NCBI GenBank assembly: GCA_020430865.1
Contig: JAGQIY010001509.1
Span: forward strand, 1 to 13,081
Source of the DNA: Myxococcales bacterium
GTDB taxonomy: Bacteria > Myxococcota > Polyangia > Polyangiales > Polyangiaceae
Length of the DNA: 13,081 bases
Reading direction: 5' to 3'
A model generated the notes under the pieces. It did no database searches, was not told the origin of the DNA, and was given only the letters and a program-made list of their open reading frames with translations. The translations under genes and the position numbers were made by a program. Positions 1-6,694 of the stretch are shown one piece after another (positions within the stretch are counted from its first letter, which is position 1; every line of letters starts with the position of its first letter).

Positions 1-400
1 ACACAAGCGCGAATCGCGCCCGCGGGCTTCCGAACCCGAGTTGGGTGAGTCGTCAGCGGCCGTTGCCCAGGCGCCTGGGCGACTCGTCGTGGCCTCGCGC
101 AATCAGCGCTACCATGCCTGGGGCTCGGTTCGGGGCGCTGAGTTGGGCTCGGTGGGATCGTCACGCTTCGATGAGCTCTGCAGGGTGGCCCAGACTGTTA
201 CCCGGAGGAAAGGAGGTCGGTGCGGTGTGGAGGGCCTGACCTTCTCGGGTCGCTACCGCGCGGATTGGTCCAATCGCGAACCGTGTACACCAGGATGCCT
301 CGCTGAGGCGAAGCGCCGCGAGCCGAGCGCGTCCAAGCTGCTGCAACCTAGCGAAATCCCTGGGCGCTGAGACGGGCACGTTTGCTGCGATGCTCTCCGT
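1..400. other. No convincing gene; two short perfect palindromes
   Basis: Reading frames here (for example 41-370 on the + strand and 475-161 on the minus strand) have no recognisable domain, conserved-looking composition or good ribosome binding site, and they overlap each other, so I treat them as chance open frames in GC-rich DNA. Two perfect palindromes are visible: GCCCGCGGGC at 18-27 and GCCCAGGCGCCTGGGC at 65-80. Neither is followed by a T-run, so they look more like operator-type dyads than terminators. No tRNA-like cloverleaf was seen. Confidence 0.5.
65..80. promoter_or_regulatory. 16-bp perfect palindrome, possible operator
   Basis: GCCCAGGCGCCTGGGC is self-complementary over all 16 bases. 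Its core, CCCAGG-N2-CCTGGG, recurs at 11995-12008 just upstream of a small lipoprotein gene. The dyad without a loop or T-run suits binding by a dimeric protein better than termination. Which gene it would serve is unclear: the nearest start to its right is over 300 bp away, and the left neighbour lies outside the window. Confidence 0.25.
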
Positions 401-697
401 ATGAAGAAGCCAACGCCATCCAAGCCCGACATCCGCGACTGGATCGCCATCCTCGAGGACATTCGGGTTCAACAAGACAAGGCGCCCATCGCTCGAGAGC
501 TGGAGCGCTGCTCGTTCGTGGATGCCCGGGAGATCTCGGGTGTCCGCTGGTTGAAGCTCAAGCTCCCCCAGGAACTCTACGGTCGAAAGCAGCTCGAAGC
601 AGCGCTACGTGAGGCGGGTGCCCGGCTGTTCGGTGGGTTCGACGTGGAGTTCGTCGGGCCGGATCAGCCGCAGCAACGCGACCCGGCGCACTCCTGA
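401..697 (+). CDS. Small hypothetical protein (98 aa)
   Basis: A 98-residue, mostly soluble, charged protein that I do not recognise. It begins MKKPTPSKPDIRDW, continues with an amphipathic stretch (WIAILEDIRVQ, about residues 14-25), and has a middle section rich in Glu/Arg/Leu (LKLPQELYGRKQLEAALREAG) that probably forms helices. A Pro/Gln-rich tail ends the protein. There is no signal peptide or membrane segment. The even mix of charged and hydrophobic residues and the Lys-rich start look more protein-like than the competing frames in this stretch. No strong ribosome binding site precedes the ATG. It points the same way as the universal stress protein gene 288 bp downstream, but the gap argues against a tight operon. 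No function is proposed. Confidence 0.55.
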   Translation: MKKPTPSKPDIRDWIAILEDIRVQQDKAPIARELERCSFVDAREISGVRWLKLKLPQELYGRKQLEAALREAGARLFGGFDVEFVGPDQPQQRDPAHS

Positions 698-944
698 CGC
701 GGAGCGACGCAGTCGAGCCCAGGCCAGCTTCTCCATACCCAGGCTGGATGAACCCTCGGGCGCATGAAGTGCACGGTGGAAGCCGCGAGGCGCAAAGTTT
801 GTCTGAATCGAGGAAGGGCACCCGCGAAGCGGAGCGTTCGTGCGGGGCGCTTTCCGTTCAACCCCGCTTTGTTTGCCGCGGTTTTGCCCCAGATCCGGCG
901 AGCTTGCGCCGGGCTCGCCGCTGGGTGTGGGCATGACTGGGAGC

Positions 945-960
945 TGGCACGTGTTGTGTA
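945..960 (+). promoter_or_regulatory. Weak sigma54-like -24/-12 candidate upstream of usp
   Basis: TGGCACG at 945-951 matches the sigma54 -24 element exactly, but the -12 element at the correct spacing reads GTGTA instead of TTGCA and lacks the GC pair. A start about 12 bases after this would fall near 971, practically at the Shine-Dalgarno of the universal stress protein gene, which leaves almost no leader. I regard it as a weak candidate only; the site before hsp20 is much better. Confidence 0.2.
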
Positions 961-973
961 ACTACGCCCCCAC

Positions 974-979
974 AAGGAG
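974..979 (+). promoter_or_regulatory. Ribosome binding site of the universal stress protein gene
   Basis: AAGGAG lies 6 bases before the ATG at 986. It is one of the two clear Shine-Dalgarno sequences in the window and fixes the start of the universal stress protein. Confidence 0.8.
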
Positions 980-985
980 ACAGCC

Positions 986-1630
986 ATGACGACCAAGCCT
1001 CAGGTGCTCGTAGCGGGCATCGATTTCTCGATTCAAGGATCCAAGGCGCTGAGCGGCGCCCTCGAGCTTGCCACGCAGCGTGAGACCAGCGCTCTCCACG
1101 TCGTGCACGTGGCAGCGCCCTATGAAGACGGCGTGCGCCTCGAAGTTCCTCCGGGAACCGAGAACGCGGAGCGCGTGGACGGTCGCCTCATCCCGGCGCA
1201 AGAGGCTGCTAACTTCACCCAGGACTGGGTGGACGACTGGCTGCGGGCCTACGCTCACCAGCACGGGGACAAGTTGCCGTGTCCCGTCAAGATCCACCTG
1301 GCCGTGGGAGATCCCGCGGAGGAGATCCGGCGCGTCGCCATCGACACCGCCGCGGACGTGATCTGCGTGGCCAGCCACGGCCGCAAGGGGCTGCGTCGCG
1401 TGCTGCTGGGCTCCGTCGCGGAGTCCATCGTGCGAGATGCCCCGTGCAACGTGATCGTGGTGCGCGACAAGGAAGTGCCCGACATCGAGCCGGCCTACAC
1501 CCCCGAAGAGCAGAAGCTATTCGACGCTGCTCACGAGCAGCACCTGGGTGGGCGTCACACGTATCACTACTACGATCGCAACGTCATGGCTTCGCACACC
1601 AAGCCGGGCGACATCGTGGGCTCCACCTGA
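986..1630 (+). CDS. Universal stress protein (UspA family) with a C-terminal extension
   Basis: A 214-residue cytoplasmic protein with a single Usp domain (about residues 4-160). The first strand, VLVAGIDFS, is typical of the family. The nucleotide-binding signature SHGRKGLRRVLLGSVAE (130-146) fits the Gly-x9-Gly-Ser part of the ATP motif, while the first Gly of the longer G-x2-G-x9-G(S/T) form is Ala129. The domain ends in CNVIVVRD (154-161). Usp domains are usually about 140-160 residues, so residues 162-214 are an extra tail, rich in His and Tyr around 183-197 (including HTYHYYDR). ATP-binding Usp proteins act as stress-responsive regulators or nucleotide sensors; the substrate or partner cannot be told here. 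The start is supported by AAGGAG 6 bases upstream. An M48 protease gene follows 87 bp later on the same strand. Confidence 0.93.
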   Translation: MTTKPQVLVAGIDFSIQGSKALSGALELATQRETSALHVVHVAAPYEDGVRLEVPPGTENAERVDGRLIPAQEAANFTQDWVDDWLRAYAHQHGDKLPCPVKIHLAVGDPAEEIRRVAIDTAADVICVASHGRKGLRRVLLGSVAESIVRDAPCNVIVVRDKEVPDIEPAYTPEEQKLFDAAHEQHLGGRHTYHYYDRNVMASHTKPGDIVGST

Positions 1631-1695
1631 GCCGCTCGGGGGGAGGCTCGGGCGCGCTCGTGGGGTTGCCGGGCTGCGCCACCGCCCTATGTTGA

Positions 1696-1714
1696 CGAGG
1701 TTCGTAACCCCTCG
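1696..1714 (+). promoter_or_regulatory. Possible leader hairpin before the M48 protease start
   Basis: CGAGGTT-CGT-AACC(CC)TCG can fold into a 7-bp stem with a 3-base loop and a two-base bulge, ending three bases before the ATG at 1718. The purine-rich GAGG, the only Shine-Dalgarno-like sequence near this gene, is inside the stem. It might limit translation initiation, but the stem is short and GAGG lies 17 bases from the ATG, further than usual. Confidence 0.25.
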
Positions 1715-1717
1715 ACG

Positions 1718-2659
1718 ATGAACCCCCGAACCTTCCATCCCCTGCAACGACGTCCCCGAGCTCGGGCCAGGCAGCCTGGGCTCCTCGGGCGTCGCTTGTT
1801 TTACCGTGCGCAAACCTGGGGGCTGTTGGCGCTGATCGCGCTGGTCAGCGGAGTCTCGGGCTACCTGGTACTCGGCAGCTGGGGGGCGGTCGCCTTGCTC
1901 TTGCTGGTCGCCGGGAGCTTCGGTGCGCTGCAGGTCGCGCCCGGGGACCTCGTGCTCAAGCTCCAGGGGGGGCGCGAGCTGCGCTACTACGAGCACCCCG
2001 TGCTGTTCCGCGAGGTCTGGGAGCTGAGCCAGCGCGCGCGCTTGCCTCACGCGCCCCGAGTCTTCTTGATGTCGGGCCCGGGCGTGCAAGCGATGAGCAC
2101 TGGATCGTTGCGTCGGCCAGCCCTCGGGGTGACGCGCAGTCTGCTCTGGCACATGGATGAGCGGGAGCTGCGCGCGATCCTGGCCCATGAGATCTCCCAC
2201 ATCCGCCACGGTGACATGGCGACGCTTGGTCTGGTCCAGGCGCTGCGCCGCGTGACTCGCCTGGCAGCCCTGATCGGCTTCCTGGCCGTGCTGGCGAACT
2301 TCATGGCCGCGCTGCTGGGAATGCAGCTGGTGCCGGCCTGGATCGTTTGGGGGCTATTGATCGCGCCCGCGCTGGTGACGCTGCTGACCTTCGCGCTGTC
2401 TCGGGTGCGTGAGTACGAGGCGGATCTCGGCGCCGCCGAGCTCTCGGGGGATCCTGCTGCACTGGCATCGGCGCTGCTCAGGCTCGAGGCGCTCAGCGCA
2501 CGCTTTGCGCCCGCTTGGCTCAGGCTGGAGTTGCCCCCCTGGTTGCGCACTCACCCCGACACTCGAGAGCGTGTGCGTCTCCTCGCGGAGCTGGATCGCG
2601 CCCAGAACACCAGACCGAGAAGTAGCTCGAGCAGCGGCCTCCCTTGGGTTTGGGGGTGA
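1718..2659 (+). CDS. M48-family (HtpX-like) membrane zinc metalloprotease
   Basis: A 313-residue integral membrane protease. Two hydrophobic segments lie at about 34-53 and 55-71, then a cytoplasmic-type catalytic domain with the zinc motif HEISH (His157, Glu158, His161). Two more membrane segments follow at about 183-203 and 206-227. The third zinc ligand is probably Glu232 in SRVREYEAD, the usual place in HtpX/Ste24-type enzymes. The HPDTRERVRLL stretch near 279-289 is the conserved end of the domain. Such enzymes degrade or process membrane proteins, often under envelope or heat stress; the substrate here is unknown. Length suits the family. The gene is 87 bp behind a universal stress protein, and its last 109 bp overlap the convergent phospholipase-like gene. 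The start ATG lacks a well-spaced Shine-Dalgarno. Confidence 0.9.
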   Translation: MNPRTFHPLQRRPRARARQPGLLGRRLFYRAQTWGLLALIALVSGVSGYLVLGSWGAVALLLLVAGSFGALQVAPGDLVLKLQGGRELRYYEHPVLFREVWELSQRARLPHAPRVFLMSGPGVQAMSTGSLRRPALGVTRSLLWHMDERELRAILAHEISHIRHGDMATLGLVQALRRVTRLAALIGFLAVLANFMAALLGMQLVPAWIVWGLLIAPALVTLLTFALSRVREYEADLGAAELSGDPAALASALLRLEALSARFAPAWLRLELPPWLRTHPDTRERVRLLAELDRAQNTRPRSSSSSGLPWVWG

Positions 2660-3960
2660 GGGGCGAACGCGCAGCCGCCGTTGTCTGCGTTGCTCATGGG
2701 ATCGCCGTTGCTGGTCCCCGACGTGCTCGAGGTTCCGCCGCTGCCTGCGACTCCTCCGTTGCCTGCGACTCCTGCGTTGCCCGCTGCACCGCCAGCGCCC
2801 GAGGCGCCGCTCGCGCCGAGCTCGGGACAGCTGGCTTCATCGCCCGGCGCGCAAGCCGTCTTCACCTCGGCGACGTAGTCTTCGGCCAGGTGCTCGCCGT
2901 TGAGCGTCGTGGCTGCGGGTGTGACCTTGACCCGATAGACCACCTTCGGCTTCAGGTCGGCGTCGGGCTTGAGCTGGATGGTATGAGCCCAAGCGTCGCC
3001 GCGCAGCCTGAGCGTGTAGGGGATGGAGTTTCCGTCGGGATCGAGTAGCTGGACGCTGTCGCTGTCCAGGCTGCTCCCTTCCAGACCATGGCCGGTGAAG
3101 AGGGTGATCCAGCCGTCGATGGAGGTGTGATCGAGGGCGAGGTAGCGCTCCGACGCTGCGCCGCTGGGCGCTGGGTCGATGCCGGCGACCAGGCTCGAGT
3201 CGACGCTGACGTTGGAGTTGAGCCGACGCCAGATCTGCTCCCAGTAGTTCGCGATCACTCGCGCGTTGTAGGGGTAGGAGCCAGGGACACTGGGATCCAA
3301 GTAGGCCTTGGACGCCCACGGGTACTGTTCACGGAAGCGTTGGTGTCCAGGCGCCAGCACGTTCTTGACCAGCGAGTGCGCCGACTTCGCCTTGCTCATG
3401 CCGTCCAGGATCACCTGCGGCGCGACCTGATGATTGGTGAAGTTGGCGAAGACTTCGCTCAGCGCCTCCGCGTCGAGCACGACCGGGGGATCGTAGTCGA
3501 TGGTGCGATCGTTGACGAGCCAGACGTCGGTACCGGTGTCGAGTTCCTTGGGGTCGCCGTCGACGAGCACCGACTTGTCGTAGAGCAAGATGTCGAAGCT
3601 CTCGTCAGCCATGCCGTGCGACGCGGCGCCGAGTAACACCGCGACATGCGCCGCCGCGGGGCCCTGATCGTAGGGTGGGGAGTAGCTTTGCTGGATCCAG
3701 GTGAGATACCCTTGCACGAAGCCCGACCAGTGGGCGATCTCTCCGTAGCCATCTCCCGCCGCGTAGCCCGAGTCCGGCAAGAACGAACCGTTCAGGTACT
3801 CGTCGGGGTGATCCAGCAGGAGCTGCTTCAGCTCGGGTGTTTGCACATGGGAAATCGCAAGCTCGCTCGTGTACATGTGACCGAGCATGCCGTTGGCGAG
3901 GGCTGGTCGTGGCAGGCAGAGACCGACGAGCAACGCGGAGCTGGCGACGAGTCGACGCAT
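2551..3960 (-). CDS. Secreted GPI-PLD/zinc phospholipase C-like protein with Ig-like domain and MYXO-CTERM-like tail
   Basis: A 469-residue exported protein. A signal peptide (MRRLVASS...PALA, about 1-22) precedes a domain resembling the N-terminal zinc-dependent phospholipase C domain of GPI-specific phospholipase D: GSFLPDSGY (58-66), HWSGF (77-81) and HVAVLLGAASHGMADESFD (105-123). Likely metal ligands are Asp63, His77, His105, His115 and Asp119. A region around 270-370 with WAHTIQLKPDADL and YRVKVTPAATTLNG resembles the bacterial Ig-like Big_5 domain. A low-complexity Gly/Ala/Ser/Asn linker (about 379-420) leads to a MYXO-CTERM-like end: Cys430, the hydrophobic PLLELLLGLVFWA and an Arg-rich tail. 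This predicts an enzyme sorted to the cell surface. The ATG lies 9 bp after the stop of the regulator gene, suggesting one transcript. The gene's end overlaps the M48 gene by 109 bp. The substrate is inferred only by family. Confidence 0.85.
   Translation of the reverse strand: MRRLVASSALLVGLCLPRPALANGMLGHMYTSELAISHVQTPELKQLLLDHPDEYLNGSFLPDSGYAAGDGYGEIAHWSGFVQGYLTWIQQSYSPPYDQGPAAAHVAVLLGAASHGMADESFDILLYDKSVLVDGDPKELDTGTDVWLVNDRTIDYDPPVVLDAEALSEVFANFTNHQVAPQVILDGMSKAKSAHSLVKNVLAPGHQRFREQYPWASKAYLDPSVPGSYPYNARVIANYWEQIWRRLNSNVSVDSSLVAGIDPAPSGAASERYLALDHTSIDGWITLFTGHGLEGSSLDSDSVQLLDPDGNSIPYTLRLRGDAWAHTIQLKPDADLKPKVVYRVKVTPAATTLNGEHLAEDYVAEVKTACAPGDEASCPELGASGASGAGGAAGNAGVAGNGGVAGSGGTSSTSGTSNGDPMSNADNGGCAFAPHPQTQGRPLLELLLGLVFWARSSSARRRTRSRVSG
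2647..2663 (+). repeat. Dispersed G-rich repeat, copy 1
   Basis: GGTTTGGGGGTGAGGGG occurs here across the M48 stop codon and again, identical over 17 bases, at 10646-10662. The core TTTGGGGGTGAG also occurs inverted at 8342-8353 and 12381-12392; a one-mismatch version of the longer GGGTTTGGGGGTGAG is at 4192-4206. Confidence 0.6.
2738..2791 (-). repeat. 18-bp tandem repeat encoding a Gly-rich linker
   Basis: Two 18-bp units differing at one base (2738-2755 and 2756-2773) are followed by a diverged third unit (2774-2791). Each encodes six residues on the minus strand of the type GVAGNG/GVAGSG, inside the flexible linker between the Ig-like domain and the MYXO-CTERM-like tail of the phospholipase-like protein. 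In-frame units of this kind expand and contract easily without breaking the protein. Confidence 0.75.
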
Positions 3961-3969
3961 CCAGCGAGC

Positions 3970-5346
3970 TTAACCTGACTCACTCGCATACCGCAGGTCT
4001 CGGCGTTCGGCCTCGAAACTCGCGAGCTTGCGGTAGATGGTCGCGCGGCCGATGCCTAGCAGCCTGGCAGCGCGGGACATGCAGCCGTCAGTGACCTCGA
4101 GCGCGCGCTGGATTGCTCGCCGTTCGAGTTCTCGTAGGTTGAGCACCTCGGGTTCCCCTCGAGGCACGAGGTCGCTCCGCGTGGGGGCGACGGGTTCGGG
4201 GGTGAGCAGCTCCTGAAGCGACTGGGGCAGATCCACTGGTTCGATCCGGTCGCCCTGAACGGACAGAGCGGCGCGCTGGATCAGGCTCCGCAGCTCTCGC
4301 ACGTTGCCGGGCCAGGCGTAGCGGGACAGGGCGTCCAGCGTGGCCTGGCTGATCCGCGGTGGACGGCGTCCCGACTCACGATGCAGCTCGTCGATGAAGC
4401 GACCAATCAGTGACGGGATGTCCTCGATGCGTTCGCGCAGGGGCGGGACCTCGATCTCGATGGCGGTCAAGGCCGCGAGTAAATCCTTGCGGAACTTGGA
4501 GAGGCTGGCGATCGCAGGTCTGCGGTCGACGCAGACGATGCGCGGTGCAGATGGGTCTCCGCGGTCGGCGATCAGACGCTCCATCAGTTCGTCCTGTGCG
4601 TCGGGAGCGAGCTCGCTCAGGTCTTCCAGCACCAGGCTGCCGCCCGTGGCTGCGGCATAGCAGGACGGGCGGTCCGTGAAACCGGCCTCGAAGAGCTCAG
4701 CGCGGTGGAGCGAGCGGGGCTTGATGGAGCAGTTGAAGACGACCAGCGGCCCTTCGCGACGAGTGCTGCCCCGATGAAGCGCTCGCGCGACCAGCTTCTT
4801 TCCACTGCCCGCCTCTCCGAACACGCTTACGGGCGTCGGCGCCGCTGCAGCGACGTGGATCTGTTGCCCCAGCCGCTGCATCACGCTGCTTTCACCGACC
4901 AGCGGATCGGCGCGAAGCGCTCGGTTGAGTTCGTGCTCGAGCTGTTCGAGGCGGTTTCGGGTGAGGCTACAGTCGGCGGCTCGCGTCACCGAATGTAGCA
5001 GCTGATCAGGCAGGACCGGCTTGACGAGGTAGCTGTGCGCGTCCCGACGAAACAGCTCGGGATGACTGCTGAGGCGCTGGTCGAGGAGCCCGAGGGAACT
5101 GGTCACGGGGAAGGCCGCGCGGAAGGTGTCCAGCAGCTCGCCCGGATCGGTCGAGGTGGAGTCCAGGCTCAGCAAGATCACAGCAGGCGCGCTGGGCGCC
5201 GCCGCATCCAGCGCGCTCTGGCTCGTGACGTACTCGACCACCTCCCAGGCGGACGACTCCAGGAGCCGGCGAAGGTCGGGATCGACGCATCCATCGTCGC
5301 GAACGAGCCAGACCAAACGAGACTTCACGGGTGCTACGCGGCGCAT
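3970..5346 (-). CDS. NtrC-family regulator lacking receiver Asp and GAFTGA loop, with Fis-type HTH
   Basis: A 458-residue cytoplasmic regulator in three parts. Residues 10-125 form a receiver-like domain that keeps Lys109 in YLVKP but has Ser60 where the phosphorylated Asp is expected (PAVILLSLD). Residues 147-385 form an AAA+ domain with Walker A GEAGSGKK (177-184). The stretch between ELF (217-219) and GG (235-236) is about seven residues shorter than usual and has no GAFTGA, only AGFTDR. Walker B reads LVLED (238-242) instead of LFLDE. FRKDL (285-289) and WPGNVREL (345-352) are conserved. Residues 405-445 form a Fis-type helix-turn-helix (MSRAARLLGIGRATIYRKL). GAFTGA contacts sigma54, so this protein probably does not activate sigma54 polymerase in the normal way and may act as a repressor or sigma70-type regulator. 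The ATG start is chosen just before the receiver; GTG at 5328 is an alternative. It is likely cotranscribed with the phospholipase-like gene. Confidence 0.85.
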   Translation of the reverse strand: MRRVAPVKSRLVWLVRDDGCVDPDLRRLLESSAWEVVEYVTSQSALDAAAPSAPAVILLSLDSTSTDPGELLDTFRAAFPVTSSLGLLDQRLSSHPELFRRDAHSYLVKPVLPDQLLHSVTRAADCSLTRNRLEQLEHELNRALRADPLVGESSVMQRLGQQIHVAAAAPTPVSVFGEAGSGKKLVARALHRGSTRREGPLVVFNCSIKPRSLHRAELFEAGFTDRPSCYAAATGGSLVLEDLSELAPDAQDELMERLIADRGDPSAPRIVCVDRRPAIASLSKFRKDLLAALTAIEIEVPPLRERIEDIPSLIGRFIDELHRESGRRPPRISQATLDALSRYAWPGNVRELRSLIQRAALSVQGDRIEPVDLPQSLQELLTPEPVAPTRSDLVPRGEPEVLNLRELERRAIQRALEVTDGCMSRAARLLGIGRATIYRKLASFEAERRDLRYASESG

Positions 5347-5440
5347 GAGCCGCTTGATTGCAGAACTCGCGCCAAGCCAGGATCTCACAGAAGCAAGCGC
5401 AAAACCTCGGCTAGTCGCCTGGCGTCGCGGTCCGAGGAGT

Positions 5441-5456
5441 GTCGTTTCGAGACGAC
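5441..5456 (-). other. Hairpin between ferritin-like and regulator genes
   Basis: GTCGT-N6-ACGAC forms a 5-bp stem around a TCGA core in the 131-bp gap after the ferritin-like gene. No T-run follows on the minus strand. It could be a weak attenuator or an operator; it is not strong enough to be called a terminator. Confidence 0.2.
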
Positions 5457-5477
5457 GGTGCCGAGCGGAGCCTGCGG

Positions 5478-6608
5478 TCAGGCGACTGCAGCGCTGCTCA
5501 GCGCGCGACATCGTTGTCGCGCCAGGGCCCAGGCGTCGTCGACGATCACGCCCCAGTCGGCGTAGGAGTGCGAAGCCGCCTTTGCAGCTTCCGGGAGCGC
5601 CTTGCGCGGCGGGAGCTCGCCGTTCGATTCCGTGAGGCACCACCTGACGGTATCCAGAGCCAGGCGCGCGTGGCTGCGTTCGTCCTCCGCGATGCTGGCG
5701 ATCAAGCACGCCAGGTCGGGGCAAGCGCAGCGCTCCACCGCACCGTGCAGCGCCATGGCCGCGGCGGCTTCGGGCTCGAAGGCCTCGTCCACGGTTCGCT
5801 CGGCGAGCGCTTCGAGCGCCTCTCGGCGAGACGCCGATCCCCCGCCGCTCGAGCCGGGCAGGCCCATGGGGCCAAAGCCGAGCGTGGGCTGCCCCCAGGC
5901 TCGTAGCACCGCCAGACACAGCTCGGCGTGGCGCAGCTCGTCGCGCGCCGCGGCGGCGTAGCGCGAGACGAGCGCGCGCGGTGCGCCCAGCTCGAGCAAC
6001 TCCAGGCGCGCGCGAGCGAAGGCGGCGACGCTCGCGTGCTCGAGCTGCGCCTGTCGTCGCCAGTGGTCGAAGACGACGCCGGCCAGGGCTGGGGGCGGTT
6101 GGAGCAGCTGCAGCCGGGGCAGGCCCTGCGCCGAACCCTCGGCGAGCAACGGCGCTACCAGCGCCACGTCGGTCTCCCGGCGCTCGACCAGGGGACGGCC
6201 CCCAGGGGTCTTCTCTCGCCACCTGTAGCAGCACAGCGGCGCGTGATTGATCGCGCTGCGCCGCATCTTGGTCAGGATGTCGTCGTAGAAGCCGTAGGTG
6301 CTGCGCGGCATCTCGATGTACTCGGGGCTGAGCTCCTTTTCCTTGGGGATCCGCGCACCATCGAGGAACTTGGCGCAGCCATCGACCTCCGGCGAGCCGA
6401 GGATCACCAGACCCTTGGCGAGCTCGGGCTTTGCGCACCACTGGCCCTCGGGGGGATGGATGCGCTCACCGTCGCTGCCCGTGGGGACCGCGGTGATCGT
6501 CGCCGTTGGAGCGGGCGCCTGACTGTTCTCCGTGTCGCAGCCCAGGGCCGCCAGCGCCGAGGCGCTGAGCCCCAGACCTGCCACCAACCAGCGAAGGTCG
6601 CGTTGCAT
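5478..6608 (-). CDS. Ferritin-like (di-iron helical) lipoprotein
   Basis: A 376-residue exported lipoprotein. The signal (MQRDLRWLVAGLGLSASALAALGC) has a lipobox ending at Cys24, followed by a Pro/Thr-rich linker. Residues about 48-145 form a Cys-containing segment (including CCYRW at 126-130, then GGRPL) that I recognise only loosely from other myxobacterial proteins. Residues about 175-325 look like a ferritin-type four-helix bundle: LEHASVAAF (189-197), ARDELRHAE (221-229) and AEDERSHA (307-314). These supply two ExxH pairs (Glu224/His227 and Glu310/His313) plus Glu190 and an acidic residue near 274-280 as likely iron ligands. Function may be iron handling or oxidation outside the cytoplasm; the reaction is not known. 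The start at 6608 gives a clean lipoprotein signal; ATG at 6620 is possible. The orphan gene lies 86 bp upstream, the regulator 131 bp downstream. Confidence 0.8.
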   Translation of the reverse strand: MQRDLRWLVAGLGLSASALAALGCDTENSQAPAPTATITAVPTGSDGERIHPPEGQWCAKPELAKGLVILGSPEVDGCAKFLDGARIPKEKELSPEYIEMPRSTYGFYDDILTKMRRSAINHAPLCCYRWREKTPGGRPLVERRETDVALVAPLLAEGSAQGLPRLQLLQPPPALAGVVFDHWRRQAQLEHASVAAFARARLELLELGAPRALVSRYAAAARDELRHAELCLAVLRAWGQPTLGFGPMGLPGSSGGGSASRREALEALAERTVDEAFEPEAAAAMALHGAVERCACPDLACLIASIAEDERSHARLALDTVRWCLTESNGELPPRKALPEAAKAASHSYADWGVIVDDAWALARQRCRALSSAAVA

Positions 6609-6671
6609 GGCAGGCAGCATACTCCCGTCGGCCGGTCCGTCCATGGGCGTCACGGGTTCGTTGCGCCGTGG

Positions 6672-6688
6672 TGAGCGCTGATTGCTCA
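6672..6688 (-). other. Short hairpin after the Rossmann-like gene
   Basis: TGAGC-N7-GCTCA gives a 5-bp stem a few bases beyond the stop at 6695 of the Rossmann-like gene (minus strand). There is no T-run, so termination would be weak and read-through into the ferritin-like gene is plausible. Confidence 0.25.
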
Positions 6689-6694
6689 GGGCAG

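Noticed and set aside
41..370. 109-residue open frame on the + strand
   Set aside because: No domain, poor composition and competing frames on both strands; looks like chance in GC-rich DNA.
605..996. Minus-strand open frames covering 605-934 and 664-996
   Set aside because: They overlap the 401-697 gene end and the Shine-Dalgarno and start of the universal stress protein, with no recognisable protein features.
1517..2209. 230-residue minus-strand frame opposite the Usp and M48 genes
   Set aside because: Two well-supported genes occupy the other strand; the translation is His/Arg/Gln-rich, as expected for an antisense shadow.
2681..2878. Pro/Ala-rich + strand frame
   Set aside because: It is the mirror of the Gly-rich repeat linker of the phospholipase-like gene.
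5347..6441. N-terminal extension of the regulator up to 6441
   Set aside because: The extension lies over the ferritin-like gene in another frame and is Arg/Ala-rich; the receiver-like domain begins only after 5346.
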